Positions 1-11,414 are shown, numbered from the stretch's first letter. The stretch: DNA of 64,000 nucleotides from Apoderus coryli (GCA_911728435.2 OU452198.1:2728001-2792000); one strand, 5' to 3'. Notes: a model not told the origin generated them from the letters alone. Numbers and translations are program-made.

Positions 1-1771
1 TCAGCATTTGAACGAGTTTGTGATGTTGCACTCTATCAACTGCTTTTTCGTAATCTATGAAACACATCGCTACATCTTTTCTCTGATCATAACAGTTCTG
101 AACCAACACTTGGGTTGCGACCAGTGCCTCTCTTGTACCGAGACCCCTTCTAAATCCGAATTGAGAGGATCCAACAGCGCTTTCGCATTTTGTGGAAATT
201 CTGTAGTGAATGACCTTCAGAAACACTTTCAGATTGTGGCTCATCAAGCTGATCAATCTGTGATCTTCACATCTTGTTGCGTTGCTCTTCTTTGGGAGTG
301 GAATAAAAAGAGATGTAAGCCATTTGGTTGGGAATTTTCCTCTTAATACTTTCGTTGTCTAGTAATTTGAGCAGTTCAACAGGCACTAAATCTGGTCCAA
401 CCGTTTTCTTATCTTTCGAGCTTTTTATTGCCCTAGTAATCTCTTCTATTGTCATTGACGGTCCAGACAGGTCATCTTCCTGATTATCTTCTAACTGAGG
501 TCTATCATCTGCAAAAAGATTACTAATATATTGTTCCCAAATAGCTTTTCTCTGTGCGTTATCTTGTGCCATTTGCCCTTGTTCATTTTGTATATTAGAG
601 AAAGTCCGTTTCCTGTACATTCCAGCTGTTTCTTTTATTTTCTTGTGCAGGTTATACTCATCGTGTTGTTCTTGCAAGTGTTCCATTTCTTCGCACTGTT
701 CCTTCAGCAACTTATTTTTTGCCGCTCTTACTGCTCTTCTTATGGTATTTTGCAGCGTCATATATTTGTCTCGTCTGCCTTGGTTCTTGTATTTCCTTCT
801 CTCTTCAAACATTGCCAGTATTTCGTCTGTCATCCATTTTTTCCTTTTAACATTCCGTCTATATCCTATCTCCGTTCTTGCCGTATTCATCATCTTTTCC
901 TCCATGTCATTCCATGTATTGTCAAGATTCGTCCCCTCAGTTGGTTGTGATATGACTAACGTTGTTAACGTTTCATTCAGCTTTTTGCTCACTTTGCTTT
1001 TGATGTTTTCGTCCTTGAGTCTATCATAATCTATCCTTGGTTCTTGTTTTTGTTTTTTCCTATTAGTGATCTTTATTTTTATTTCTTCAAAGCGTTTGTT
1101 GATCAATATGTAGTCTATTTGGTTTCTAATTATATGTTCGGGACAGTCTGCTGGGGCTTTCCACGTGTAGAGACGCCTGGGTGGCAGTCTAAACGAAGTG
1201 ATAGTTATTTTCATGTGCTCCTCTTGGCAGAACTGGTATAGCCGTTCGCCTCGTTTGTTCCTATCTCCCAATCCATAGGGGCCCATTAGTTCGTCTGGGA
1301 TGCCTTTCCCGACTTTGGAGTTAAAATCGCCTAGTATGAGGTTCATTTCATGTTTCTTAACGTTTCTATGGATTAGCTGTCTCAGTTCTTCGTAAAATTC
1401 TTCAACTTCATCATCCGATGCATCTGAGGTAGGGCATATACTTGGATGATGTTGAGGTTAACCGGACGTGCTTTCAATTTCAGTAATGCCATCCGATCCG
1501 AATGTGGGAGAAAGTTAATTACTGACGGGAGTAGTTTTTCTGGAATTAGTATTCCGACCCCTTTCCGATGATTTCTGTCTTGGTTTCCTGAGTAGAAGAA
1601 AGCTTTTCCCTGTGTCACACATTTTCCCACGTCTGGCCACCATGTCTCTGCCACCCCAAGGACATCCATTTTCAACCTGTCCATTTCTTGTCTTAGGTTA
1701 GCCAATTTCCCAGCTTCGTAGAGACTTTGTACGTTCCATGTACCAATCCTCATCTTGTTCCGCAAACTCAC
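1..1771 (-). mobile_element. RTE-type LINE, endonuclease plus start of RT, frameshifted, runs off left edge
   Basis: Read on the minus strand from 1771. It opens with an APE-type endonuclease (GTWNVQSLYEAGKL, then LGVAETWW with the catalytic Glu, then GVGILIPEKL). A frame break follows near 1346-1382, then LILGDFNSKVGKG and IRNQIDYILINKR. The usual SDH-containing end of the endonuclease is missing: the text jumps from NKRF to a basic linker, so an internal deletion has removed it. A linker with KKTVGPDLVPVELLK leads to the reverse transcriptase. The frame breaks again near 300, after which SSQFGFRRGLGTREA and the palm motif CFIDYEKAVDRV are readable up to base 1. The remaining RT (including YADD) lies outside the window. 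RTE elements encode one EN-RT protein that copies the element by target-primed reverse transcription. This copy is dead. Plus-strand ORFs here are antisense shadows. Confidence 0.88.
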
Positions 1772-1796
1772 TCTGACTTCTTTACTTTTCTGTCAT

Positions 1797-3392
1797 TTAT
1801 ACTGTTCATATTCTTTTTTATGTGAATCATCTCTAAAATTTCTCTCTTCTTTGTGTTAGTTTCTTTAGCTAGAATATCAGTGGATTCAAAATTAAAATCG
1901 TGATTATGTTTTTTAAGGCAGTATTTCCACTATTAGGATTTCTGTGGCAGTTTAACCTTTTTACAAGATGTTGTTTTGTTTGTCCTATATACACGCCATC
2001 GCAATTTTTACTTGGTATTTGGTATACCACATGGGTGTTACTTTATTTTTGGGATTTTAGCTTTGAGTTTGGTGTAATTTGTGTTTTTAAATTGTTATTA
2101 GTTTTGTGACAAACCTCGATGTTGTATTTTCTTAACTTTCTTTCAATGTTTTCTGAGAGATCCCTAACATATGGTAGTGATGTATACCGTTTTGATTGAT
2201 CAGATTGGTTTTTCTTGGTATTGATATCATTATAAAACTTGTGTATTCATTTCTTAAAAATTTGATCTATTAGGATTTTCGGGTAGTTGTTTTTTAATAG
2301 TGCATTTTTTGCTTTTGTAATAGTCTTTTCGATATTCCGGGTCCGTTAGCTTGATAGCTCTATCACCGAGTCCAATAACTACACTTTTTTATGGCTAAGA
2401 GAATGACTAGAGTTATAATGTGTATATCGTTGACACCAACTTGGTTTCGTGTACCATTTTGTTCTGATCTTATTATCTAATTTTATTAAAGTGGTATCCC
2501 GAAAATTCAGTTCATTGTTCAAGTTCGATTGTGAATTGTAACTTGGGATGATAAGTATTGAAAGCGTCTTTTATGTTGTCAATATATTTAGTTGGCACTA
2601 AAGCAATACAATCATCCACGTACCTATAGAAGAGGACTGGTCTATAATGTAAACCGTTCAGAACATTAACTTCCAAATCTTCCATGACCATTTGGGCAAC
2701 TACACTTGATATAGAAGCGCCCATCGCAACTCCACTAATTTGTTTATAAAAATTGTTTTCGAATTGAAAATAAGTGGTAGAGAGTGTGAATTCTAATGCT
2801 TTTTTAAATTCCTCAAAAGATATGTCAGTATGTTGTCTATTTCATTCCACTTCTTCTCTATTATTTGAATGGAGATCGACGGGGTTGTTAGTATATAACG
2901 ATACAACATCTAATGAGATGAGCGCATGGTCCTTTGGTACTGTTACATCTTCGATTTGATTCTTATAATCCCATGAGTCTTTGATATAAAAATCATTTTT
3001 ATTAATAATATGTTTTAAGATTCCTTTCAAGAAATCTGAAAGTGTTTTTGTAGGAGATTGCGTACACGATACAATCGGCCTCAACGGTATATTTTGTTTA
3101 TGTAGCATGGGTAAGCCATAGAGTTTCGGTGGTAATGAGTTATATGTTTTGAGATTTTTTACCATCGCCGGAGAAATATACCCCATATCTTCCCATTTTT
3201 TTACTATAATATTTTGTCTATTTTGCATAGAATTTGTAGGATCACGATTAATTTTTTCATAGGTGGAATTGTCACTTAAAAGGTTATTAATTTTTTGAAT
3301 GTATTCTGATCTCTCACAGTTTTATTAGATTTGTCAGGTACGAGAACTACAATGCTTGGGTTGTCTTTTAGAAAGGTTTTTGCTGTTTTAAT
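1797..3392 (-). mobile_element. Penelope-like retroelement with RT and GIY-YIG endonuclease, decayed
   Basis: Minus strand, 5' part at the high coordinates. Text such as NPSIVVLVPDKSNKTV near 3300-3390 is the characteristic start of the Penelope RT. KLYGLPMLHK, IPLRPIVSCTQSPTKTL and ALISLDVVSLYTN (palm Asp) follow at about 2880-3130. MGASISSVVAQMVMEDLE and the active-site box FYRYVDDCIALVP (YVDD) lie at about 2610-2724. A C-terminal GIY-YIG nuclease signature, CDGVYIGQTKQHLVKRL, is readable at about 1960-2015. Family knowledge: these proteins combine a telomerase-related RT with a GIY-YIG nuclease. The frame is broken several times between 2100 and 2850 and the 5' end is truncated near 3392. 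It abuts the 5' end of the RTE LINE on its left. Confidence 0.87.
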
Positions 3393-4500
3393 ATTAATTA
3401 ATATTAATATAAATCACTGCAGCAGCTGACAAAATGGACGCCAGTTAAAAAAGTGTTGCCAACTTAAAGTTCTATACGTCTATAAAAACAGCTAATATTT
3501 AAGAATTTCATAAAATGGCTGCGATAAATTTTTGACAGCAAAAAAGTCCAGATCTTCGCCTTTGAGCTAGCAAAATAGGCGAATATCTTCATATAAAAGT
3601 TTCTTCTTAAATTTGTTTATTCCAACAACTATTCAAGTTGTTACCAAAAAAAAAAATTACTCACCCTGTATATAAACACTTGCTCAGCAATATCTAAAAT
3701 TCGTGGTTCTACTAATTTTAAGTTGTAGTCTAATCCATTCATAATATTTTTTCATAAACCCCATTGACATTCCGGACATCCTGTATAACAGAGGTCCATC
3801 TGCGTAAATTTGATGAAGGGATTCTAGTGCTGGTGTGTTTTGTTTGGACTCCATTATGTATTATTTCATTTCAACATCCCACACACTCTCATATTATACT
3901 CAATAAATTGAGGTAGAGAGCGAGAGAGACACATGCACTCTCTAGCACTTAACCTAAATTTATATTAAAAGGACCACTTTCAGCTCGACAATATTGTATT
4001 TGTTGCATAACCACCCCTGATTCTATCGGGTGAATAGTTGGGATAATTATTCAATGATTCAGGAATGGACAGAATAAGAAAGGATCGTGTTTTGGTTGCT
4101 CTATTTTAATGGATTCACAAGGGAAAATTCAATTAATATGTTGATAACGGAGGATTAAGTCTTTAATAACTTATTAATACAGGCTGTCCGTAAATAACAG
4201 AAAGATTGAAATTGAGGGTATTTTTTATTGACTTGGTCAGCCTAAGATACGGAGGGCCTTAAAAGTATCTCTATTTTGAGTATTACAACCCACCAATCCA
4301 AGTTTCTTTCAATATTATTTGCAATTGAAGGAATCTCAACCAGCTAAGACCCTAAAGGCCCTCTTCGGCAATACGAAAGCCTTCAGAGAGTAGGGACTGT
4401 TCCCCAAACAATAACAGCTTGGTTTAAGTGGCTGTGAATTAAGAAAAAAGTAGCACATCCTCATTGTTTATATTTAATTTCAAGAAGAACAGAAAATTAG
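3393..4500. other. Gene-less AT-rich stretch with short transposon-end motifs
   Basis: No coding frame is supported. Short motifs typical of TA-flanked MITE ends occur: CCCTGTATA near 3665, GGACATCCTGTATAAC near 3775 and ACAGGCTGTCCGT near 4188. The sequence around 3900-3935 is a purine-rich GAGAGAG patch. These look like scattered ends of decayed DNA transposons. Confidence 0.5.
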
Positions 4501-4504
4501 TTTA

Positions 4505-4565
4505 GAGTTTCACTACTAAAAAGTATAAACAGTAAGGGTCCCAAATTCGACCCCTGTGGTACGCC
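4505..4565 (-). mobile_element. LINE RT scrap
   Basis: On the minus strand ICGVPQGSNLGPLL is readable. This is RT motif 4 of CR1/Jockey-group LINEs. No further domain is joined to it. Confidence 0.6.
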
Positions 4566-4619
4566 GCAAATATTTAATGGATTGGATTTACAACGGAGAT
4601 TCTTAAGAATGGTTCATAT

Positions 4620-5116
4620 AATATTAAGTTGCATATCTCAAATGAGACATGTCAATATTGGAGTTCCACAGGACACTGTTCTCGGCTCTGTGTTGTTTCT
4701 GTTATCTTTCCCTCTCGGTGATTAATGAATACCTTCTTGCGTATGCCGATGACGTAACAGTCCTGATTTCTGGCAGCCGTGAGCGTCTATGATCTCAAAT
4801 CCGGCTGAATTGTTTTGAAATGACACATGTGGACACATTTGGCATTCTAATATTGATTTTTTACCGTCCTCACCATCTACGTTCCGGCCGTCTGCATTTA
4901 AAGGCTATTTTAAAAAACCCACCATGGCATACCTGTTATCCAATTGTGTAAACGTTTACTCTGGTAATCGTAAGGTTGCAAATTCTAAACAGGGTCATGG
5001 AAATGTTTTTATTATTATTAATTAATATTTTTATGTCTAAATATTTTTAATATATTGAATATGTATCTTATTTTGAACTGCAAATAAACTTATTATTATT
5101 ATTATTATTATTATTT
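4620..5116 (+). mobile_element. LINE relic ending in an ATT microsatellite tail
   Basis: Plus strand. IGVPQDTVLGSVLFLL (RT motif 4) is followed, after a frame break, by LLAYADDVTVLISGSR with the YADD catalytic box near 4738-4780. The sequence then decays. A GCAAATAAACTT signal runs into an (ATT)n tail at about 5090-5116, the usual look of a LINE 3' end. The stretch at 4805-4860 is similar to 12725-12780, so this 3' part belongs to a dispersed family. Confidence 0.65.
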
Positions 5117-6046
5117 CATTATTAGAGACGCAAGAAATGTATCGATATATTCCATTCGATATCAATTTCTTTTTAAGCTTCAACTAGTGTCTCGAGGATT
5201 GCAATTGAGTCCATTTGACGCTTGTTTTACAATAAATTGCCCAGTGATTTAAAGCATATGAAGTTTAAGCAAATTCTCTAATAATGGATGTGCCCGTATA
5301 ATATGGGTGAAGCTCGGGGTGAAGTTATTTTACCTTTTTACTCCTAAATGTTGTTGTTTCTTTGTATTCACATGTGTTCCATATTGCTGTTGTTTGTAAT
5401 CTACAGAATAAATAAATATTAATTATTAAACCAATTGATTACAAAGTACTTAATGAAAATAAGTACAGAAGTTTGCGTGAAAGCCACACTCCACTTAATA
5501 CTGTGCGTGTACAAAAGCAGTTTTACTCCTAAACTTATGCAGATACCATCTAATTATTATTATAACGTCTTCCAACATAGGAAATACAAAACTTTTGAAA
5601 TACTTCCAAGGATTTAATGTACGTAAAGTGTCTCTTTTAAACTTTCAAAAACTTCTAAATGTGTCTATTGTAAATAACACAAATATATAGAACAGGAACA
5701 AAGTGACACTGCAGCAGTGTCTTGCGGATATATAACAAACAGATACATTTTATTTTGCAGGGAATTTATTTAACGACGATAATTTCAAGAAACACTTCCT
5801 GCACTTGCGCTCGATGGAAGTAAACGGATTTTGTGCAAGATATATTTTTATTAGATAAAGTTTTGAGTTGGAAACATTTTACTTCATGAAATAAAACCAA
5901 CATTTCGTTAGCATCAGTGGTGTCTCTTAAGTTGAGCGTATTTTATTAAACGTTGGTTTACGGGGGCCACTTTTCTTAGTCAAAACGAGCGACCATTTGT
6001 TTTCAAGTATTTTTGTTGGATTAGCCTCATCTTCAAAGCTCTAAAA
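5117..6046. other. Gene-less stretch with a decayed LINE 3' tail
   Basis: The part at 5130-5425 looks like a LINE tail (short decayed C-terminal text, then AATAAATAAATATT). The rest, including the short ORF at 5435-5617, shows no recognisable protein. The 8 bp at 6039-6046 (CTCTAAAA) are the left target duplication of the next element. Confidence 0.45.
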
Positions 6047-6126
6047 CAGTGGTTGCCAACCTTCTGAATGTATTGAGCACTTTCGGTAATTGTAGAATGT
6101 ACAGTGAGCTACTTTTTTTTTTTGAA

Positions 6127-6960
6127 TTTCCAGTGTTTTTGGGGCCTTGGTGTGGTATAGGACGCTATCATACAGGACCTAATCAAGACCTAAGAAACTA
6201 TCCTTAATGACCGTTTAGGCGTATGTCGTTTGGCATGAAAATATCCCTTCATAATATCATTGTCCTGCGTAAATTTCTCGACCCCATTATTAGGAAAACT
6301 TTCAATTTTTTGGGGCCTTTGTTTGGTATAGGACGCTATCATACAGGACCTAATCAAGACCTAAGAAACTATCCTTAATGACCGTTCCGCAGCATGTCGT
6401 TTGGCATGCAAATAGCCCTTCATAATATCATTGTCCTGCGTGAATTTCACGACCCCATTATTAGGAAAACAGATTTCAATTTTTTGGTGCCTTGGTTTGG
6501 TATAGGACGCTATCATACAGGACCTAATCAAGACCTAAGAAACTATCCTTAATGACCGTTCCGAAGAATGTCGTTTGGCATGCAAATAGCCCTTCGTAAT
6601 ATCATTGTCCTGCGTAAATTTCTAGACCCCATTATTAGGAAAACAGATTTCAATTTTTTGGGGCCTTGGTTTCGTATAGGACGCTATCATACAGGACCTA
6701 ATCAAGACCTAAGAAATTATCCTTAATGACCGTTTAGGCGTATGTCGTTTGGCATCAAAATATCCCTTCATAATATCATTGTCCTGCGTAAATTTCACGA
6801 CCCCATTATTAGGAAAACTTTCAATTTTTTGGTGCCTTGGTTTGGTACAGGCCGCTATCATAGAGGACCTAATCAAGACCTAAGAAACTATCCTTAATGA
6901 GGAATCCTCCGCATGTCGTTTGGCATGTAGATAGCCCTTCATAATATGATTGTCCTGCGT
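6127..6960 (+). repeat. Tandem array, unit about 171-174 bp, inside hAT-like copy 1
   Basis: The marker GACGCTATCA recurs at 6161, 6332, 6506 and 6680, with a variant at 6851, so the period is 171-174 bp. Each unit holds a GGCCTTGGTTTGGTATAGG box, a CCTAATCAAGACCTAAGAAA box and CGACCCCATTATTAGG. A last partial unit resumes at 7778 after the RTE insertion. The reverse-oriented array at 17250-18530 is the same unit. Confidence 0.9.
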
Positions 6961-6966
6961 AAATAT

Positions 6967-7771
6967 CTTCTTCTTAGGACGCCGTCTCCCTACGAAGGTT
7001 GGCGATCCAAATGGCTATTGTTCTGCGGGAAACCGCTGAAAATTTCCATGGACGTCTGTCCGAACCATCTACGTAAGTCCCTCAGCCATGAATTTTGTCT
7101 ACGGCCGACTGACCGTTTTTCTTCGATCTTTCCCTCTATTATCAGGCGGAGAATCTCATATCGTTCGCCTCTCATGATATGTCCTAGGTACTGCAGCTTT
7201 CTCTCCTTGATTATCGTGAGGAGTTCTTTGTGTTTACCCATTTGCTGCATAACCTCTATGTTTGTCTTATGTGCCGTCCAAGAAACTCGCAGCATTCGTC
7301 TGTAGGCGTACATTTCGAACGCATCGATTCTCTTTTCTGTGGTTGCATCAATGGTCCAGCTCTCACATCCGTATAGAAGGACAGGGAAGATGTAGCAGCG
7401 AAATAATCTAATCTGGAGGTCCAGGCTGAGGTCTCGGTTTGCCAGAAGTGTCCTCATGTTGTTCAGAATTTTCCGTGCTTGCGCAATTCTTGATCTAATT
7501 TCGGTCTTTGAGTCGCATTGCTGGCTGACGAGTACCCCCAAGTATTTTATAGATGACACTTGTCTAATGTGCTCTCCGTTGATCATTAGAGTAACGGGTC
7601 TTGGTGATTTTGAGAATACCATCAGTTTGGTCTTGGATGTATTCATATAAAGCCCAAAGTTCTCACTATACTCCACAATAAGGTTCATAAGGGATTGAAG
7701 TTCTGTTATACTGCTGGCTATTACGACGGTATCATCTGCGTATCGAAGGTTACTTATATTGATATTAAATT
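6967..7771 (-). mobile_element. RTE-type LINE 3' fragment inserted in the tandem array
   Basis: Minus strand. It begins inside the RT domain (NLRYADDTVVIASSITELQ, YADD box at about 7720-7760) and continues as an open frame of about 230 codons to 6990. Readable blocks are TSKTKLMVFSK, IKYLGVLVSQQ, YIFPVLLYGCESWT, RIDAFEMYAYRRMLR and RKLQYLGHIMRGERY. The 3' end at 6967 is an AAG-rich short repeat, as in RTE elements. AAATAT at 6961-6966 and 7772-7777 is the apparent target duplication. It is a 5'-truncated copy, younger than the array it interrupts. Confidence 0.85.
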
Positions 7772-7918
7772 AAATATCACGACCCCATTATTAGGGAACC
7801 AGATTTCAATTTTTATGGGGCCTTGGTTTGGTATAGGACCTAATGAAGACCTAAGAAAATATCCTTAATGAGGAATCCTCCGCTCGCGATCGAGGGGTTG
7901 GCGACCACTGCTCTAAAA

Positions 7919-8290
7919 CATAGTCAATATACAGCTACCTCATGTGTCCCTCAGGGTTCCGAACTTGGCCATTTAGTGTTTGCTAAATTGTTTTTAGCAA
8001 ATAATATGAAGTTATTTGTCACAATTGATGCTCGCAAAGACTATATGAACTTCTTAAGAGTGACCTTGACTCTTTAAAACTGTGTTATATTCTTACTAAA
8101 CTCCATTCTATTTAGTCCAATTGGAAAAGCGTCACTCATAAACTGAATATAAATTTGATGAGGTTAACAAATTGAAAACACTATTTGCTCTAAACTAGAT
8201 TCAAGTCAATAGAATATACAGCTGCATCAGGTGTCCCTCAGGGTTCCCAACTTAACCTTTTAATGTTTTTTGTTTTCAATAAATTTTAAG
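7919..8290 (+). mobile_element. Two LINE RT motif-4 scraps
   Basis: Two related plus-strand scraps occur, near 7930-8000 (TATSCVPQGSELGHLVF) and near 8220-8275 (YTAASGVPQGSQLNLLMF). Both correspond to the GVPQGSVLGPLLF block of CR1/Jockey-group LINEs. No further domains are preserved. Confidence 0.55.
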
Positions 8291-8325
8291 ATTTGGCAGT
8301 GTGGTTGCTAGAAATAGGGAGCATA

Positions 8326-9427
8326 CTAGGTCTGGCTATTACATAACGAGACTGCGCGCCAAAAGGCGTCCTAGAGGGGTAGGCTACGCCACTATGACAA
8401 CACGTTATTGTCGCTGTAGTAGTTTTTTTTTCTATAGAAGTTAAAAACGACTGCGGTTTTTCCTCGCGCCGAAAACTCCAACGGAGTGCTATAAATTGTT
8501 GAAAGATGTCTACGGTAAGAATTCTCTATCTCGTGCACGTGTTTTTGAATGACATAAAAGGTTTTCTGAAGGCCGAGAGAACATCGAAGATGACTAACGT
8601 CCAGGTCGACCTGGAACTCCGCAAACAGTCACCGAAATCAATGAAATTATGCGCTGAGATCGTCGTATATGAGCGTTCAGATGATAGCTGGGACTGTAAA
8701 CGCCGACAGAGAAACGGTCTGAAAAATTTTACATCACGAATTGTGCATGGAGAAAGTCTGTGCGGAGATGGTCCCAAAAAATTTGACCCCCGAACAAAAG
8801 CTCTTCAGTCAACAGATCTGCTCAGATTTTCTTGAGAGGTTATATGAAGAGCCTGAATTGAGGCAAACATCATCACTTGCCATGTTGAAACTAAACGGCA
8901 ATCCATGCACTGGAAAACTCCTTCATCGCCAAGAATGAAAACGGCAAGGATGTCCAAATCAAAATTTAAGGCCATGCGAATCGTTTTTTTCGACATCAAC
9001 GGCATCGTGATGATTTAATGGGTTCCAGAAGGTCAAACTGTAAACCAAACTTATTATTTGACAGTTTTGGCAACATAGCGCAGCCGGAGTTGTGGAAAAA
9101 CAAGGCGTGGATCTTCCATCAGGACAACGTGCTGTCTGTGAAGCGTTATTTAGCCGCTTTAGCACCTTGTGGTTTATTCTTGTTTCCGAAGATCAAGTCT
9201 GCCTTAAAAGGAACCCGGTTTGAGTCGAAGGAAGAGGTGAAGCGAAAATCGGCGGAGCTCTCACAAAAGAAGACTTCCAGCATTGCTTTGACCATTGGAA
9301 AAAACAAATGGAGCAGTGTGTGGCGTGGAAAGGGGAGTACATTGAAGGAGAGCATTCGATTGTAGAATAATGTTTACAATAAAACTCTTTTTCATAGGCT
9401 GTCTCGTTATTTAATAACCGCACCTCG
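8326..9427 (+). mobile_element. Mariner transposon, heavily decayed
   Basis: A TA dinucleotide flanks each side (8324-8325 and 9428-9429). The ends are inverted repeats of about 35 bp: ATACTAGGTCTGGCTATTAC at the left and, read backwards, ATACGAGGTGCGGTTATTAA at the right. In several frames one reads mariner transposase pieces: ARVFEWHKRF, CMEKVCAEMVPKNLTPEQK (8740-8800), LERLYEEPELR, PELWKNKAWIFHQDN (9090-9125, second catalytic Asp) and LFPKIKSALKGTRFESKEEVK (9180-9240). At least four frame breaks are present, so the copy is inactive. Confidence 0.85.
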
Positions 9428-9429
9428 TA

Positions 9430-9886
9430 TATGGCCCTAACTAGATCAAAATTCTCCTTAAATCAACTTTAAAACCAGCTGCTAACCGACAGTCCTGTCC
9501 TGTGCCCGAAAACAGATTTCTCGTATTATAGTAAACAGAACACGAAAATAAATATAAGCTTACAGCATTGTATAGATCTGCATCTATTCATTATTTAGAA
9601 TGTGTCCTCTAAAAACGTTAAGAACCGTGTCGAAAAGCATCCATTTTTCTCTTTTAAAATATTTACGACCCCTGACACTATACGCTACAAGGCTTTTGTA
9701 TACTTGATTTTTCGGCTATACTGTGGGCATATGGACCAATGTACAACGACCGCCCTTTATGGTTTTATGGGACGGTCGGACGACGAAATGTCATTAATAC
9801 ATGTCAGGCTGAAAGTTAAGTTTATTAGTGGTAGACACAGTGCCGTAGTTAGTTTTAATTTGTACTTTTACTTTTATTAAGTTCAA
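9430..9886. other. Gene-less stretch
   Basis: Nothing recognisable. The ORF at 9602-9880 has no initiator in good context, no family resemblance and ordinary AT-rich composition. Confidence 0.4.
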
Positions 9887-10183
9887 AAGACTGCAGCGCA
9901 CCTTTATATGACACAGATTTAGTTTTCGCAGTGATCAAGCACGACAAGTTAGAGTCACACTATGATTTGATGGTGATTAAGTCTTTGGATATGGTACTAT
10001 GAAGAGCCACACTATCCGGGCCGCACCAAGTGAAACTAGTATCATCAGCAAAGAGACATACTTTACCGCTGATGTCTAGGCACGTAATGTCGTTGATAAA
10101 TAGCAAAAATAATATAGGACCCAACACCGAACCCTGTGGAACTCCACAATACATCGGCCTGCAAGAAGACACAGCCACATGAA
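9887..10183 (-). mobile_element. Internal LINE RT fragment, sister copy of 38250-39900
   Basis: Minus strand. RPMYCGVPQGSVLGPILFLL and GKVCLFADDTSFTWCG (FADD catalytic box) are readable, followed by HSTISKDLITIKS. The DNA is nearly identical over its whole length to about 38872-39165. The fragment is truncated at both ends. Confidence 0.85.
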
Positions 10184-11104
10184 AACGCTGATATAACGAG
10201 TTTAGGCATCAATTTCGCGATAAAAGTTCTGGTTTTGTTTGATCTTTCAACTTGTGCCTTTTAATCTCTTTTCCAAAGTAAAATCTGCATAAAATAAACA
10301 AGATTTCAGTTCGTTGAAGATATAAAAGAAAAAGCTATACGCAGCGATCTTCCTATTATTATTTGTCTTATCAACTTTTACCAACACTGTAAGCATCATA
10401 ATATTTTGTATGTATATGATCGTGCCCATTGTAATTTGAAGAATATGAATAAAAAACAAAAGCCCCATTGTTGGCAATCCCACAAAATGTTGATTAGTCA
10501 AAATAATGATAATAATAATGAATAAGCTATAGATATAGACGACTCACACTTATTATTAGCATATCGTTGTTAATGTACCGTTTTTCATTTATCTTTCTTT
10601 TTTTATTTCTAGGCGGCTATTCTTTTGTTAGTTTTTTTTATTCTAATTGTCCATTATGCATAATTAGCTAATAGATCATATGCTGGTATTTAGTATTCAT
10701 TATACAATAAATGGTGTCACATTACACTGATTTTCTAGTGTAATAAAAAAAATTACCATTTTCTCCCACAAGAACAAAAATGAATTGTTTTTCTTAGGGT
10801 GTTGATTCTTTGGAAATCACATGCTCACAAAAAAAGAATAATTTGAAGTAATGGTTTGAATTTTTCATGAAATTTTATCTTTTCGTAACGGCCCTGAAAA
10901 AACCTCAGTATTATTTGTACCGATTTTCAATTCTGGCGAAAAATCGGCCTTATTGAGTGCCCTACTATGCGTAAAAAATGTCATATCTCTTAGGGCAAAA
11001 CTTCTGCTTAACGATTTTAAGAAATCTGACATCAAATTCGTGATCAACGACCTCAAATGTTTAATTTGAAAAAATAGTCCATTCTTAAGTGGAGTTAGCA
11101 ATTT
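10184..11104. other. Gene-less AT-rich stretch
   Basis: No coding or RNA feature is supported. The minus-strand ORFs at 10247-10501 and 10865-11101 show no family resemblance. Confidence 0.4.
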
Positions 11105-11414
11105 CAGTGTTTAAATGAAAGTCGAATCTCCACAAGATAAATTTAATAGAAACTATCGGCCATACATGTTTCGGGACTAGACCAGTCCCATCATCAGTAG
11201 CATGTCAACAATCGTACAAACACAACGCTAAGACATACAATATTCCATTAAATTTCTACCGAAGTCACCCTATGGAAAAAATATTTGAATTATTAAAAGT
11301 TAGTTAAAATTACAATTACATTAAATGATGGGACTGGTCTAGTCCCGAAACATGTATGGCCGTTAGTTTCTATTAAATTTATCTTGTGGAGATTCGACTT
11401 TCATTTAAACACTG
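11105..11414. repeat. Inverted-repeat element with hammerhead-like cores, copy 1
   Basis: Arms of about 90 bp (11105-11193 and 11325-11414) are near-perfect reverse complements, separated by about 131 bp. In each arm the sequence next to the inner end is a hammerhead-like core, read outwards from the centre (minus strand in the left arm, plus strand in the right). The homology of the arms begins inside that core, so the right arm lacks its first three conserved bases. The layout and size match the element at 16321-16646. No terminal target duplication was found. Confidence 0.8.
11157..11202 (-). ncRNA. Candidate hammerhead ribozyme motif
   Basis: The minus strand has the core CTGATGA, one extra T, a stem-II hairpin GGGACT...AGTCCC, then GAAAC and GTA. 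The flanks UGCUA and UGGC(CG) can pair for about four base pairs as stem I. Family knowledge: type I hammerheads with a minimal stem III occur in Penelope-like elements and retrozymes. The one-base bulge after the core is a departure from the consensus, so activity is uncertain. Confidence 0.55.

Larger units (their letters stand above)
6047..7910. mobile_element. Non-autonomous hAT-like element with internal tandem repeats, copy 1
   Basis: The element starts CAGTGGTTGCCAACC at 6047 and ends GGTTGGCGACCACTG at 7910, an imperfect terminal inverted repeat of hAT type. It is flanked by an exact 8-bp duplication, CTCTAAAA at 6039-6046 and 7911-7918. Eight-base target duplications are diagnostic of hAT-superfamily transposition. 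The interior holds no transposase, only a tandem array of about 171-174 bp units and a later RTE insertion. A second copy in the opposite orientation lies at 17133-18614. Confidence 0.88.

Noticed and set aside
8..1241. Several plus-strand ORFs of 65-139 codons
   Set aside because: They are antisense to the RTE LINE coding sequence, which is unmistakable on the minus strand.
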